The notes under the pieces are model-generated. The model was not told where the DNA came from and ran no database searches. It saw only the letters and a program-made list of their open reading frames with translations. From positions 36,666 to 100,665 of the forward strand of contig JAILLF010000060.1 of the NCBI GenBank assembly GCA_024693365.1: a stretch of DNA of 64,000 nucleotides. Reading direction: 5' to 3'. The translations under genes were made by a program, and so were the position numbers. This DNA is from Acetatifactor sp. (GTDB lineage Bacteria > Bacillota > Clostridia > Lachnospirales > Lachnospiraceae). Of this stretch, positions 26,208-34,444 are shown in pieces (the first letter of the stretch is position 1; the number at the start of each line of letters is the position of its first letter).

Positions 26208-28469
26208 TTATTTTGCCTTGCCAGGGAATTTCTTGCGAAGAACAAACCAAAGTCCGCCAACGATACATACGGATGAGTAAGCACCACATATGATACCTAC
26301 CATCAGAGGCAACGCGAAATCACGGATGCTGGTTACGCCCAGCACGTACAGGCAAGCCACCATGACGAAGGTCGTCAGGGAGGTAAAAATGCTTCTGCTC
26401 AGGGTCTGGGTGATACTCTTGTTTACCACGTCCTCAACGGTCTCGTTTTTGCCCTTTTCGTTCATGTTCTCACGAACGCGGTCGAAGATAACGATGGAGG
26501 CGTTGATGGAGTAACCGACGATGGTCAGCATGCAGGCGATAAAGGTGTTGCCCACGGAAACTCTTGCTGCTGCGTAGAAGGCAAGCACTACCAACACGTC
26601 ATGCATCAAAGCAACAATGCTGCTGACGCCAAAGCGGATGTCGCTGAAACGTATCCTGATGTAAATCAGCATGCAAACGATGGCAACTACCACTGCGATG
26701 ATGGTGTCCCTCTTCATCTCGTTACTGATCGTGGAGCTGATGGTCTCCGTCGTGATCAGGCTTCTGTCAAGGTTAAAGTCATTTACCAGTCTGTCCTCTA
26801 ACGCTGCTCTCTGATCCAAGCTCAGCGTGTTGGTCTTAAAGATAACTTCGTTGGAATCCTGCACGGTCTGTACCTGAACGGCGCTTCCGGTCACCTCGGT
26901 GATCACGGGAGATACCTTCTTGTCTGCTTCTTCCAAAGTCATTTTCTCGTTGAAGGTTACCGTCGTTGCGGTACCGCCCTTAAACTCAAGGCTGTAATTC
27001 AATGCATCCTTTCCATTGTAGGCATTGATGCCCATTATAACAAATCCTGCAACGATCACTGCAATGGAAACGCCAAAGAAAATGCCCTTCTTGCCAAGGA
27101 AATTAATGCTCTTTCTGTCCTTGCCAATGCCGTACCACTTTGCATCGTGGATGCCGATTGCATACAATGCGTTCATCAAAAGTCTGGTGATGACAAGTGC
27201 GGTAAACATGGAAACCACGATACCTAGTGCCAAAGCCTGTGCAAAACCCTTGATGGAACCAGGTGCAAGGAACATCAAAACGGCTGCCGCGATCAGGGTT
27301 GTTACGTTACCGTCAACGATTGCCGAAAGCGCTTTGTCAAATCCGATTTTGATGGAGCTCTTCGTGGTCTTGCCGGTTGCCAGCTCCTCACGGATACGTG
27401 CAAAGATAATTACGTTTGCATCCACCGCCATGCCGATGGACAGGATAATGCCGGCCACGCCGGAGAGGGTTAACGTCATGTCAAAGCCGCGGATCAAAAG
27501 AACCACGAGCGCTACGTAAATGCAAAGCGCAATGGCAGATGCGAAACCGGAAACAAAGTACACAACGATCATGAATACTGCCACAATGACAAGTCCGATG
27601 GCACCTGCCTTTAGGCTTGTCTCAATGGCTTCCGTGCCAAGCTGAGCGCCGACAACCTTGGAATGGATTTCTTCAAGCTCTAGCTTCAGTCCGCCGATTC
27701 GGATCGTGGATGCAAGCTTCTCTGCCTCGTCAAAGCTCTTCTGTCCAGTGATTACGGCATGTCCGTTGGTGATCACTGCCTGAACGTTGGGTGCGCTGAT
27801 GATCTTGCCGTCATAATAAATCGCGATGGATGCGTTTTGGTTATTATAAGCTTCCTGCGTCAGGTCTGCAAACTTCTGCGTGCCTGCATCCGTCATGACA
27901 AGGCTTACGACAACCTCATTATTCTGCATGTTATCCTGCTGATAACCTGCCTTTGCTTCGGATACGTCCGTACCGGAAAGGGTGATGGAACCATCTGCAA
28001 GAAGCGTGTCAATGTCCTTATCCAGCTCATAGACGGGTTCGCCGTCAGCATCATAGCCGGCCAAATGATAGTTCTGGTTTCCCTCGTCATCTTTTGCGCG
28101 AATGAAATAAAGGGATCCGGGGCGACCCAGCTCAGTCAGAATCTTGTTGGCGTCCTGCACGCCAGGAATTTCAATGCTGATTCGGTTGCTTCCCTCCTGG
28201 TATACAATTGCCTCAGTACTGTAACCTACCACGCGCTGTTGCAGCTTGTAGATGGTATCCTTCAAGTCCGTGCTGTCGGGGTTTTCCTCGCCAACAACCT
28301 GATAGGTAATGCTGACGCCGCCTGCGAGGTCCAGACCTTTTTTGATCTCGGCCGCGCTGCCGCTGCCGTTGGCATCAACGCCAAACAGGTCAACGTAGGT
28401 AATGCCCGCCAGAACGAGTAGCAAACAAATCAAAACAATCCATGCCTGACTTTTTTTCATGTCCTTCAT
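26208..28469 (-). CDS. secDF: Protein translocase subunit SecDF (fusion)
   Basis: 753 residues with twelve predicted membrane segments. The SecD half starts with a membrane anchor (AWIVLICLLLVLAGITYV), then a large external domain and GVAGIILSIGMAVDANVIIFARI. The SecF half begins near residue 450 (EFKGGTATTVTF) and has TIVGYSINASIVIFDRVREN. It uses proton motive force to help protein export. It is a single fused chain as in many Firmicutes. It is downstream of scfB by 112 bp. Confidence 0.96.
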   Translation of the reverse strand: MKDMKKSQAWIVLICLLLVLAGITYVDLFGVDANGSGSAAEIKKGLDLAGGVSITYQVVGEENPDSTDLKDTIYKLQQRVVGYSTEAIVYQEGSNRISIEIPGVQDANKILTELGRPGSLYFIRAKDDEGNQNYHLAGYDADGEPVYELDKDIDTLLADGSITLSGTDVSEAKAGYQQDNMQNNEVVVSLVMTDAGTQKFADLTQEAYNNQNASIAIYYDGKIISAPNVQAVITNGHAVITGQKSFDEAEKLASTIRIGGLKLELEEIHSKVVGAQLGTEAIETSLKAGAIGLVIVAVFMIVVYFVSGFASAIALCIYVALVVLLIRGFDMTLTLSGVAGIILSIGMAVDANVIIFARIREELATGKTTKSSIKIGFDKALSAIVDGNVTTLIAAAVLMFLAPGSIKGFAQALALGIVVSMFTALVITRLLMNALYAIGIHDAKWYGIGKDRKSINFLGKKGIFFGVSIAVIVAGFVIMGINAYNGKDALNYSLEFKGGTATTVTFNEKMTLEEADKKVSPVITEVTGSAVQVQTVQDSNEVIFKTNTLSLDQRAALEDRLVNDFNLDRSLITTETISSTISNEMKRDTIIAVVVAIVCMLIYIRIRFSDIRFGVSSIVALMHDVLVVLAFYAAARVSVGNTFIACMLTIVGYSINASIVIFDRVRENMNEKGKNETVEDVVNKSITQTLSRSIFTSLTTFVMVACLYVLGVTSIRDFALPLMVGIICGAYSSVCIVGGLWFVLRKKFPGKAK

Positions 28470-28581
28470 TTCTTTTCTCTCCGATCTTTTCTATTCCGTT
28501 CCTGCTTTATAATTTTGCGCATAAAACTCACGCTTATTATTTCGATAAATTTTCGTGATTCGTTAATGGCATTTTTAGGAT

Positions 28582-30012
28582 TTATTCATTTGCCTCCACG
28601 TTTTCAACGGATGCGTTCTCTTCATCCTCTTCCATCATCTGCACGGCCTTGAGTGCAATGGCACATTCCACGCGTTTTCTCTCAAGCTCACAGCCGACGT
28701 CGTACGCATCATTGATATTGCCGTGGAAGTTATAGGAATTTGCCGCGCAGCCGCCGCTGCAGTAGAACTTGGCAAAGCATTTCTTACATTTTTCCTTCGC
28801 ATACACGTTACAGCACTTAAACTGATCGCGGATGTCTTCCCTGACGATTCCGTCGTCCACGTTCCCCATCAGGAAATCCTCATTTCCAACAAACTGATGG
28901 CAGGGATAAAAGTCGCCCCAGGGCGTTACGGCAAGGTATTCCGTTCCGGAACCACAGCCCGACAGCCTCTTTGCCACACAGGGACCGCCCTCGAGATCGA
29001 TCATAAAGTGGAAGAAATTAAAGGGTCTTCCCTCTCTTCTTCTCTTGATCATCTCAGCCGCAAGCTTGTCATATTCTTCCTTCAGCTTCGGAAGATCCTC
29101 CTCCGTGATCGCGTAATCATCCGTAGGCTGCGCAACCACCGGCTCAACGGAAATCTGCTTGAAGCCGAGATCAGCCAGATGAATGACGTCCTTCGAAAAA
29201 TCCAGGTTGTGATGCGTAAACGTCCCGCGAACGTAATAATTCGTCTGGTTTCTGCTCTCCGCCACCTTCTGGAATTTTGGCACGATCAAGTCATAGCTTC
29301 CCTGTCCGCCGCGGAATGGCCGCATCTTGTCGTGAATCTCCTTCCGACCGTCGATGCTCAACACCACGTTAGCCATTTCCTTATTGGCAAATTCCAAAAT
29401 CTCGTCATTAAGCAGAACGCCGTTTGTGGTAAGCGTAAAGCGGAACTTCTTGTTGTTCGCTGTTTCAATGCTCCTGCCGTAATTCACGAGATCCTTGACC
29501 ACCTGCCAGTTCATCAGAGGCTCTCCGCCAAAGAAATCCACTTCCAAATTGACTCTGTTGCCGGAATTGGCCACCAGGAAATCCAGCGCCTTCTTACCGA
29601 CTTCAAAGCTCATCAGCGCCCTTCTGCCGTGATATTCCCCTTCCTCGGCAAAGCAGTATTTGCAAGCCAGGTTACAGTCATGGGCAATGTGCAGGCACAG
29701 CGCCTTCACCACGGTAGGCCTCTTTTTGAAATCAAAGACGTAATTCTCATAAATGTCCTTTGCGAAGAGCTGCCCGCTCTTTTCAAGCTCAAGGACCTCC
29801 TCCACGGCCTCCCCGATCTCCTCTTCCGGATAGGGAATGCCCGCCAAATGAACAACCGCCGCCTTTACGGTATCGGGATCCTTGATCCCTTCCTTGACCA
29901 AAGGTTCCACCAAGGGAATCATGTCATAAACGATGTCATCCACCACGTGCACGGAGCCGCTGTTTACGTCCAGCACAATATTCAAACCATTACTTTTATA
30001 TTGACGTACCAC
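28582..30012 (-). CDS. scfB: SCIFF maturase, thioether-forming radical SAM/SPASM enzyme
   Basis: 476 residues, start GTG after GAGAGG. The radical SAM cluster is CNLACKYC (Cys 113, 117, 120), with FFGGEPLMNW next. The C-terminal SPASM region is cysteine-rich: CGSGTEYLAVTPWGDFYPCH, CCNVYAKEKCKKCFAKFYCS. The N-terminal 90 residues form a peptide-recognition domain. It makes Cys-to-Thr type thioether links in the SCIFF peptide encoded 96 bp upstream. The role of the mature peptide is not established. Confidence 0.96.
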   Translation of the reverse strand: MVRQYKSNGLNIVLDVNSGSVHVVDDIVYDMIPLVEPLVKEGIKDPDTVKAAVVHLAGIPYPEEEIGEAVEEVLELEKSGQLFAKDIYENYVFDFKKRPTVVKALCLHIAHDCNLACKYCFAEEGEYHGRRALMSFEVGKKALDFLVANSGNRVNLEVDFFGGEPLMNWQVVKDLVNYGRSIETANNKKFRFTLTTNGVLLNDEILEFANKEMANVVLSIDGRKEIHDKMRPFRGGQGSYDLIVPKFQKVAESRNQTNYYVRGTFTHHNLDFSKDVIHLADLGFKQISVEPVVAQPTDDYAITEEDLPKLKEEYDKLAAEMIKRRREGRPFNFFHFMIDLEGGPCVAKRLSGCGSGTEYLAVTPWGDFYPCHQFVGNEDFLMGNVDDGIVREDIRDQFKCCNVYAKEKCKKCFAKFYCSGGCAANSYNFHGNINDAYDVGCELERKRVECAIALKAVQMMEEDEENASVENVEANE

Positions 30013-30046
30013 AAAAAAATCCTCTCAAAATCCTAAAACTCAAAAG

Positions 30047-30075
30047 ATAAGCAGCGACCAGGGATCGCTGCTTAT
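30047..30075 (-). terminator. Hairpin between scfA and scfB
   Basis: ATAAGCAGCGA (30047-30057) pairs perfectly with TCGCTGCTTAT (30065-30075), loop of seven. On the minus strand it is followed by CTTTTGAGTTTT, a weak U tract, so it is likely a partial terminator giving more scfA than scfB transcript. Confidence 0.7.
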
Positions 30076-30107
30076 GATGGTTTTTTCAGTTCGAAAACTC
30101 AAATCGC

Positions 30108-30251
30108 TTACTTCAACTTCTCGCAGCTCTGATTACCTACGGTACAGGAAGTCTTGCATGCAGACTGGCAAGAAGTCTGGCACTCGCCGCATCCGCCCTT
30201 CTTCATGGATTCCTTCAGATTTCTGGTAGTTAAAGTCTTAACGTGCTTCAT
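30108..30251 (-). CDS. scfA: SCIFF precursor peptide (six cysteines in forty-five)
   Basis: 47 residues. Begins MKHVKTLTTRNL, the conserved leader, and has six cysteines at 21, 24, 28, 32, 36 and 43 (GGCGEC, SCQSACKTSC, QSC). It is a ribosomally made peptide modified by ScfB. The ribosome site AAGGAGG is optimal and a consensus promoter lies just upstream, so expression should be strong. The pair is a hallmark of Clostridia. Confidence 0.97.
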   Translation of the reverse strand: MKHVKTLTTRNLKESMKKGGCGECQTSCQSACKTSCTVGNQSCEKLK

Positions 30252-30305
30252 ATAAGAAACCTCCTTAAAAAAACCTATTCGCTTACTCTATTAGTAATCT
30301 TTGCT

Positions 30306-30334
30306 ATTGTAGCACGTCTTTTCTTTCCTGTCAA
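30306..30334 (-). promoter_or_regulatory. Strong predicted sigma-A promoter of scfA
   Basis: TTGACA (30334-30329) and TACAAT (30311-30306) are 17 bp apart on the minus strand. Confidence 0.8.
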
Positions 30335-30345
30335 CTCACCCTCGA

Positions 30346-30864
30346 TTACTTCTCTTCTTTCTCATCCTTGCCGGGAGCAATCCCTTCATCAGGACGAAAT
30401 GCCCAGAATTTGTTGATCACGTAGTTGATGGGCACGCTAATAATCAGGTTCAAAATGGGTGCCACTATTTTCGAGATTCCAAGGATCTCTATCCAAACAT
30501 AGGATCCCAGATTGGTTATGAAAATGCCGGACACGGAATATGCAAGATACGTCTTTAAAAGCGCCTTGCCGAGATTACGCTTTTGTCCGTCTTCCAAGGT
30601 AAATACCAGACGATTGTTCCAGTAAAATGACCAAAGCACGCTGAGAACAAAGCCGACAAGATTACCAACGTAATAGTCCCATGAGAGTCCAAGCGGTTTC
30701 AATAGCCAAAGCGTCAGCATGTTTAATGCGTAACTGAGTAGCGTGTTGCTTACGCCTATCACGCAAAATTTAACAAACTGAACCAGGGAATCCACCGTCT
30801 TTTGAGAAAGCTTCACCGGCAACAATCCCAACATCCATCTAGTCAAGTCTTCTATGATTTTCAT
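30346..30864 (-). CDS. GtrA family membrane protein
   Basis: 172 residues with four hydrophobic segments. VKFCVIGVSNTLLSYALN at the start and INYVINKFWAF at the end are typical of GtrA proteins, which help flip or transfer polyprenyl-linked sugars across the membrane. It lies 40 bp downstream of the FdtB-like gene, so a part in surface polysaccharide synthesis is likely. Confidence 0.88.
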   Translation of the reverse strand: MKIIEDLTRWMLGLLPVKLSQKTVDSLVQFVKFCVIGVSNTLLSYALNMLTLWLLKPLGLSWDYYVGNLVGFVLSVLWSFYWNNRLVFTLEDGQKRNLGKALLKTYLAYSVSGIFITNLGSYVWIEILGISKIVAPILNLIISVPINYVINKFWAFRPDEGIAPGKDEKEEK

Positions 30865-30905
30865 CGTTTCATGCCATCAGTTCGACGGCCCTTTCTTACA
30901 TTTTG

Positions 30906-32000
30906 TCAAAAAGCGTTGATCATCCCGATCACGTAATCCTGTTCTTTCTTTGTCATTCCGTTGTACAGCGGAATGGACAGAACCGTCTTCGCATATTTTT
31001 CCGTAACGGGGAGGTCTCCCTCCCTCCAACCCAGATACTGATAGGCTTCCGACAGGTGCGGCGGTATTGGATAATGAATGATCGTCCCGATTCCCTTTTC
31101 ATCTAAATAGCGCTGCAGTTCGTCCCTCTGCTCCGTGCGGATGACAAACTGATGCCAAATATGCGTTGCCCCCTCCCGGATCCTTGGGAGCTCAATCTTG
31201 TCATTCTTAAGCTCCGTAAGATATCTCTCACAGATCTTTTGTTTCTCCTTAGCCAGTTCGTCCAAGTGTTTCAGTCTGACGCGGAGAAGTCCTGCCTGTA
31301 GCTCATCCAGTCTGGAATTTGCCCCGACAACCTTGTTGTAATACCGTTTTTCAGATCCGTAGTTACGGAAAACGCGAACGTCTTCGGCAATCTTGTCGTC
31401 ATTCGTGACAATGGCGCCCGCGTCACCAAAGGCCCCCAAATTCTTTGAAGGATAAAAGGAAAAGCATCCAACGTCCCCAAAGGTTCCGATCTGCTTTCCG
31501 TGATACTTCGCCCCATGTGCCTGCGCGCAATCCTCCACAAGCCTTAAGTTATGCTTCTTGCACAGTGCGAGGATGGCGTCCATCTGCGATGCCTGTCCAT
31601 AAAGGTGTACAACCAAAATGGCCTTCGTCCGCTCCGTGATCTTCTCCTCAATCCGGGTGACGTCCACGTTAAAGAACTCATCCGGTTCCACAAAGACCGG
31701 CGTCGCGCCGTTGATGGTGATTCCCATAACGCTTGCGATATAGGTATTCCCTTGAACGATCACCTCGTCCCCGGCGCCGATGCCCATGACGCGAAAGGCG
31801 ATCCAAAGGGCGTCCAGTCCGCTGGCCAGTCCCACGCAATGCCTTGCGCCAACGTAATTAGCGAACTCTTCCTCAAAGCCCTTGACTTCGTTCCCCAGTA
31901 CGTACCATCCGGAGCGCAAAACCTCAAGCGCCTTTGCCTCAAACTCCGCCTGATATTGAAAAAAGCCTCTGTCGAGGCGATTTGGCATGATTCTTTCCAT
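30906..32000 (-). CDS. DegT/DnrJ/EryC1/StrS sugar aminotransferase (FdtB-like)
   Basis: About 364 residues. PLP-dependent nucleotide-sugar aminotransferase: GLASGLDALWIAF, DCAQAHGAKY and the lysine in CFSFYPSKNLGAFGDAG. Next to a FdtA/QdtA-like cupin isomerase it most likely forms dTDP-3-amino-3,6-dideoxyhexose. Three in-frame ATGs lie within 30 bp; the second (32000) has an AGGGGAAAG before it. The start is therefore approximate. Confidence 0.9.
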   Translation of the reverse strand: MERIMPNRLDRGFFQYQAEFEAKALEVLRSGWYVLGNEVKGFEEEFANYVGARHCVGLASGLDALWIAFRVMGIGAGDEVIVQGNTYIASVMGITINGATPVFVEPDEFFNVDVTRIEEKITERTKAILVVHLYGQASQMDAILALCKKHNLRLVEDCAQAHGAKYHGKQIGTFGDVGCFSFYPSKNLGAFGDAGAIVTNDDKIAEDVRVFRNYGSEKRYYNKVVGANSRLDELQAGLLRVRLKHLDELAKEKQKICERYLTELKNDKIELPRIREGATHIWHQFVIRTEQRDELQRYLDEKGIGTIIHYPIPPHLSEAYQYLGWREGDLPVTEKYAKTVLSIPLYNGMTKKEQDYVIGMINAF

Positions 32001-32026
32001 CTTTCCCCTATCCATGCTTCGTATCT

Positions 32027-32449
32027 CTAACGCGTATCACCATTGACGATCTTCAAAAACTCGTCATAATCGCGAATGTACTCCTCGCCGTCATAATGCG
32101 TGCTTGCAAGACACAAAAGCACGGAATCCTCACTGAAATCATACATTTCCTTCCAGACCATTTTCGGAAGATAGATTCCCGTCCTCGGGCGCTCCAGGGA
32201 ATAAACCTTCTCATGCCCCTTTCCGTCCATCACCTTGATCTTGCTGGTTCCCGCAACGTTGACCAGCACAAACTCACTCTCCCTGTTTGCATGCCGGCCG
32301 CGAATGACGTCCCGGTCAGATCCGTAAATGTAAAAAACTCTTTTAATTTCAAACGGAACGTCCTGCATTCCTTCCACAACGACAAGATTTCCTCGCTCGT
32401 CCCCGCGTTCCACAAACTCCAGCATCCGGGCAGGATTATATGTATCCAT
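32027..32449 (-). CDS. Sugar 3,4-ketoisomerase (FdtA/QdtA cupin family)
   Basis: About 140 residues. Cupin pattern RVFYIYGSDRDVIRGRHANRES in short segments, LVNVAGTSKIKVMDG and GIYLPKMVWKEMYDF is that of dTDP-6-deoxy-hexulose 3,4-isomerases. Its product is the substrate of the neighbouring aminotransferase. The ATG at 32449 follows GGAGGAGAAGGA. No acetyltransferase (FdtC-like) or RmlA/RmlB gene is in the window. Confidence 0.88.
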   Translation of the reverse strand: MDTYNPARMLEFVERGDERGNLVVVEGMQDVPFEIKRVFYIYGSDRDVIRGRHANRESEFVLVNVAGTSKIKVMDGKGHEKVYSLERPRTGIYLPKMVWKEMYDFSEDSVLLCLASTHYDGEEYIRDYDEFLKIVNGDTR

Positions 32450-32533
32450 TCCTTCTCCTCCGTTCATCCGTGCAATGCCTAATAATGCCGTTAAAATAGT
32501 ATCATATTCCCTATGCAACGTCAATCAAAGCCT

Positions 32534-32932
32534 TCATTTTCCCGCGATCAGGCCCGACGCCATTCCACCCGCCATGCCACCTGCAGCGCACAAAAGAAGT
32601 GCCGTCCAAAACCCCGAAATACCGTTTCCAAGCCCCGTAGCCATGGACAGGACCGCCAGGATCAAAAAGTAGGCACATCCAATTACTAATCCCCTTAAGC
32701 ATCTTCTGCTTTTTCCCTTTCTTCCGGTCAGGAAACCAGCCAAAAAAGTCGCCAAAAAGTAAATTAGATCAATACCGGCACCCACCATTTCCGCGTTCAG
32801 CGAAAAACGGTACAGCAAAAATGCCAGCGCACACAGAAGAACCCCCGTCAGCACGTACCCTGCCAGAAGACTTAATAACCAGGCCATCATTCCTCCTGCG
32901 GATTCCTTTTGCATTTCCTTCGTCATCTCCAT
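32534..32932 (-). CDS. TIGR04086 family membrane protein
   Basis: 132 residues with four hydrophobic segments (GMMAWLLSLLAGYVLTGVLL onward) and glycine-rich ends (GGMAGGMASG). The pattern matches the small four-helix TIGR04086 family found in clostridia. It is divergent from the CNNM gene. Function unknown. Confidence 0.7.
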   Translation of the reverse strand: MEMTKEMQKESAGGMMAWLLSLLAGYVLTGVLLCALAFLLYRFSLNAEMVGAGIDLIYFLATFLAGFLTGRKGKSRRCLRGLVIGCAYFLILAVLSMATGLGNGISGFWTALLLCAAGGMAGGMASGLIAGK

Positions 32933-33010
32933 TTCTCCATTCCCCTTTCCGAAGTGATCGCCCTCATGGCGTACCCTTACTGCCCATTCTATGCGAAAGA
33001 CGCGGAAAAC

Positions 33011-33040
33011 TTGACAACTTAGGCATATTTATTGTAAGAT
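33011..33040 (+). promoter_or_regulatory. Predicted promoter of the CNNM/CBS gene
   Basis: TTGACA (33011-33016) and TAAGAT (33035-33040) are 18 bp apart. Confidence 0.6.
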
Positions 33041-33080
33041 ACATTCTAATATCATTGATTACAAAGGAGTGTGGTTTTTC

Positions 33081-34397
33081 TTGGTTCCCCCAGATGACAT
33101 ACAAATATTTGTCACGGAACTGATCATCTTAGTCATATTGATCATTTTATCCGGTTTCTTCTCCTCAGCGGAGACCGCTCTCACCACTGCAAACAGGGTG
33201 AAGCTCAGATCCCTGGAAGAAGAAGGCAATAAGCGGGCCGCCCGCGTTAATAAGATTCTGGATCACAACAGCAAAATGCTCAGCGCAATCCTGATCGGCA
33301 ATAACGTGGTCAACATTTCCGCTTCCGCCCTCGCCACGACCCTCGCCCTAAGGGTGAACCTGGCCGTCGGCATAGCGACCGGAGTTTTGACTTTTCTGGT
33401 GCTTCTCTTTGGCGAAGTAATCCCCAAAACATGGGCAATGCATTATGCCGACAAGCTGGCACTTTCCTACGGCGGAGTGATTTATGCGCTCATGCAGATC
33501 CTGACCCCCGTCATCTTTCTGGTGGATAAGGTTGCCTGGCTGATCCTCTTTTTGCTTCACGTGGATCCCAATGAGAAAACTAGTACCATGACGGAAAACG
33601 AATTAAAGACCTACGTGGACGTAAGCCACGAGGACGGCGTGATCGAGTCAGAGGAGCGCGAGATCATCTACAATGTCTTTGAATTCTCTGACGCATTGGC
33701 AAAGGACATCATGATCCCCAGAGTCAACATGGTCACCGTCAACGTAAATGATGATTATTACGAAGTGCTCTCCGTCTTCCGGAAGCACATGTACACCCGC
33801 CTTCCCGTATACGAGGAGGATAAGGACAACATCATCGGTCTCATCAACATCAAGGATTTTATCCTGACGGATGATCCCGAAAAGTTTCATATCCGCAACA
33901 TTCTCAGGGAAGCACACTTTACTTACGAGTACAAAAAGATCTCCGATCTCCTGTATGAGATCAGGGAAAAGACGACCAGCGTTACCTTTGTGGTCAACGA
34001 ATACGGCGTTACCGTTGGCATGATCACTTTGGAAGACCTGCTGGAAGAGATCGTCGGAGAAATCCGTGACGAATACGACGCAGATGAAATAGAAAAGATC
34101 AAAAAGATCGACGACAAGACCTATCTGATTGAAGCCAGCATGAACCTCGACGACGTCAACGATGCCCTCGAGTGCCATCTTGAAAGCGAGGAATACGACT
34201 CCATCGGCGGCATTTTGATCGAGCACCTGGATCACCTTCCCGAGGACGGCGAATCCGTAACGTTGCAGGACGGCACGCTCTTGAAGGTACAGGGCGTTGA
34301 CCAGAACCGCATCGAAAAGGTTCTGCTAACGCTCCCGGAACCCGTTGATGATTCCGAAGCCGGCGACAAGGCATCTGACACGGATGAAACAGAATAA
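33081..34397 (+). CDS. Hemolysin family CNNM/CBS/CorC membrane protein
   Basis: About 438 residues. The N-terminal CNNM domain has four hydrophobic segments (FFSSAETALTTANRVKL). A CBS pair follows (DIMIPRVNMVTV, FRKHMYTRLPVYEEDKDNII, LEDLLEEIVGEI), and a CorC/HlyC C-terminal domain. Members are divalent-cation transporters or efflux regulators; hemolysin is a historic name. The start is taken as TTG 33081 after AAAGGAG; a GTG at 33069 overlaps that ribosome site. Confidence 0.88.
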   Translation: MVPPDDIQIFVTELIILVILIILSGFFSSAETALTTANRVKLRSLEEEGNKRAARVNKILDHNSKMLSAILIGNNVVNISASALATTLALRVNLAVGIATGVLTFLVLLFGEVIPKTWAMHYADKLALSYGGVIYALMQILTPVIFLVDKVAWLILFLLHVDPNEKTSTMTENELKTYVDVSHEDGVIESEEREIIYNVFEFSDALAKDIMIPRVNMVTVNVNDDYYEVLSVFRKHMYTRLPVYEEDKDNIIGLINIKDFILTDDPEKFHIRNILREAHFTYEYKKISDLLYEIREKTTSVTFVVNEYGVTVGMITLEDLLEEIVGEIRDEYDADEIEKIKKIDDKTYLIEASMNLDDVNDALECHLESEEYDSIGGILIEHLDHLPEDGESVTLQDGTLLKVQGVDQNRIEKVLLTLPEPVDDSEAGDKASDTDETE

Positions 34398-34410
34398 AAA
34401 TGCATTAAGA

Positions 34411-34441
34411 AAGCGGGCCAGGTTTTTTTCCTGCCCCGCTT
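34411..34441. terminator. Bidirectional terminator between the CNNM and GH115 genes
   Basis: AAGCGGGCCAGG (34411-34422) pairs with CCTGCCCCGCTT (34430-34441) with one mismatch, followed by a T7 run on the plus strand. Confidence 0.85.
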
Positions 34442-34444
34442 TTT

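Noticed and set aside
28723..30036. 437-codon open frame opposite scfB
   Set aside because: Shadow of the radical SAM gene, whose cysteine motifs are unmistakable.
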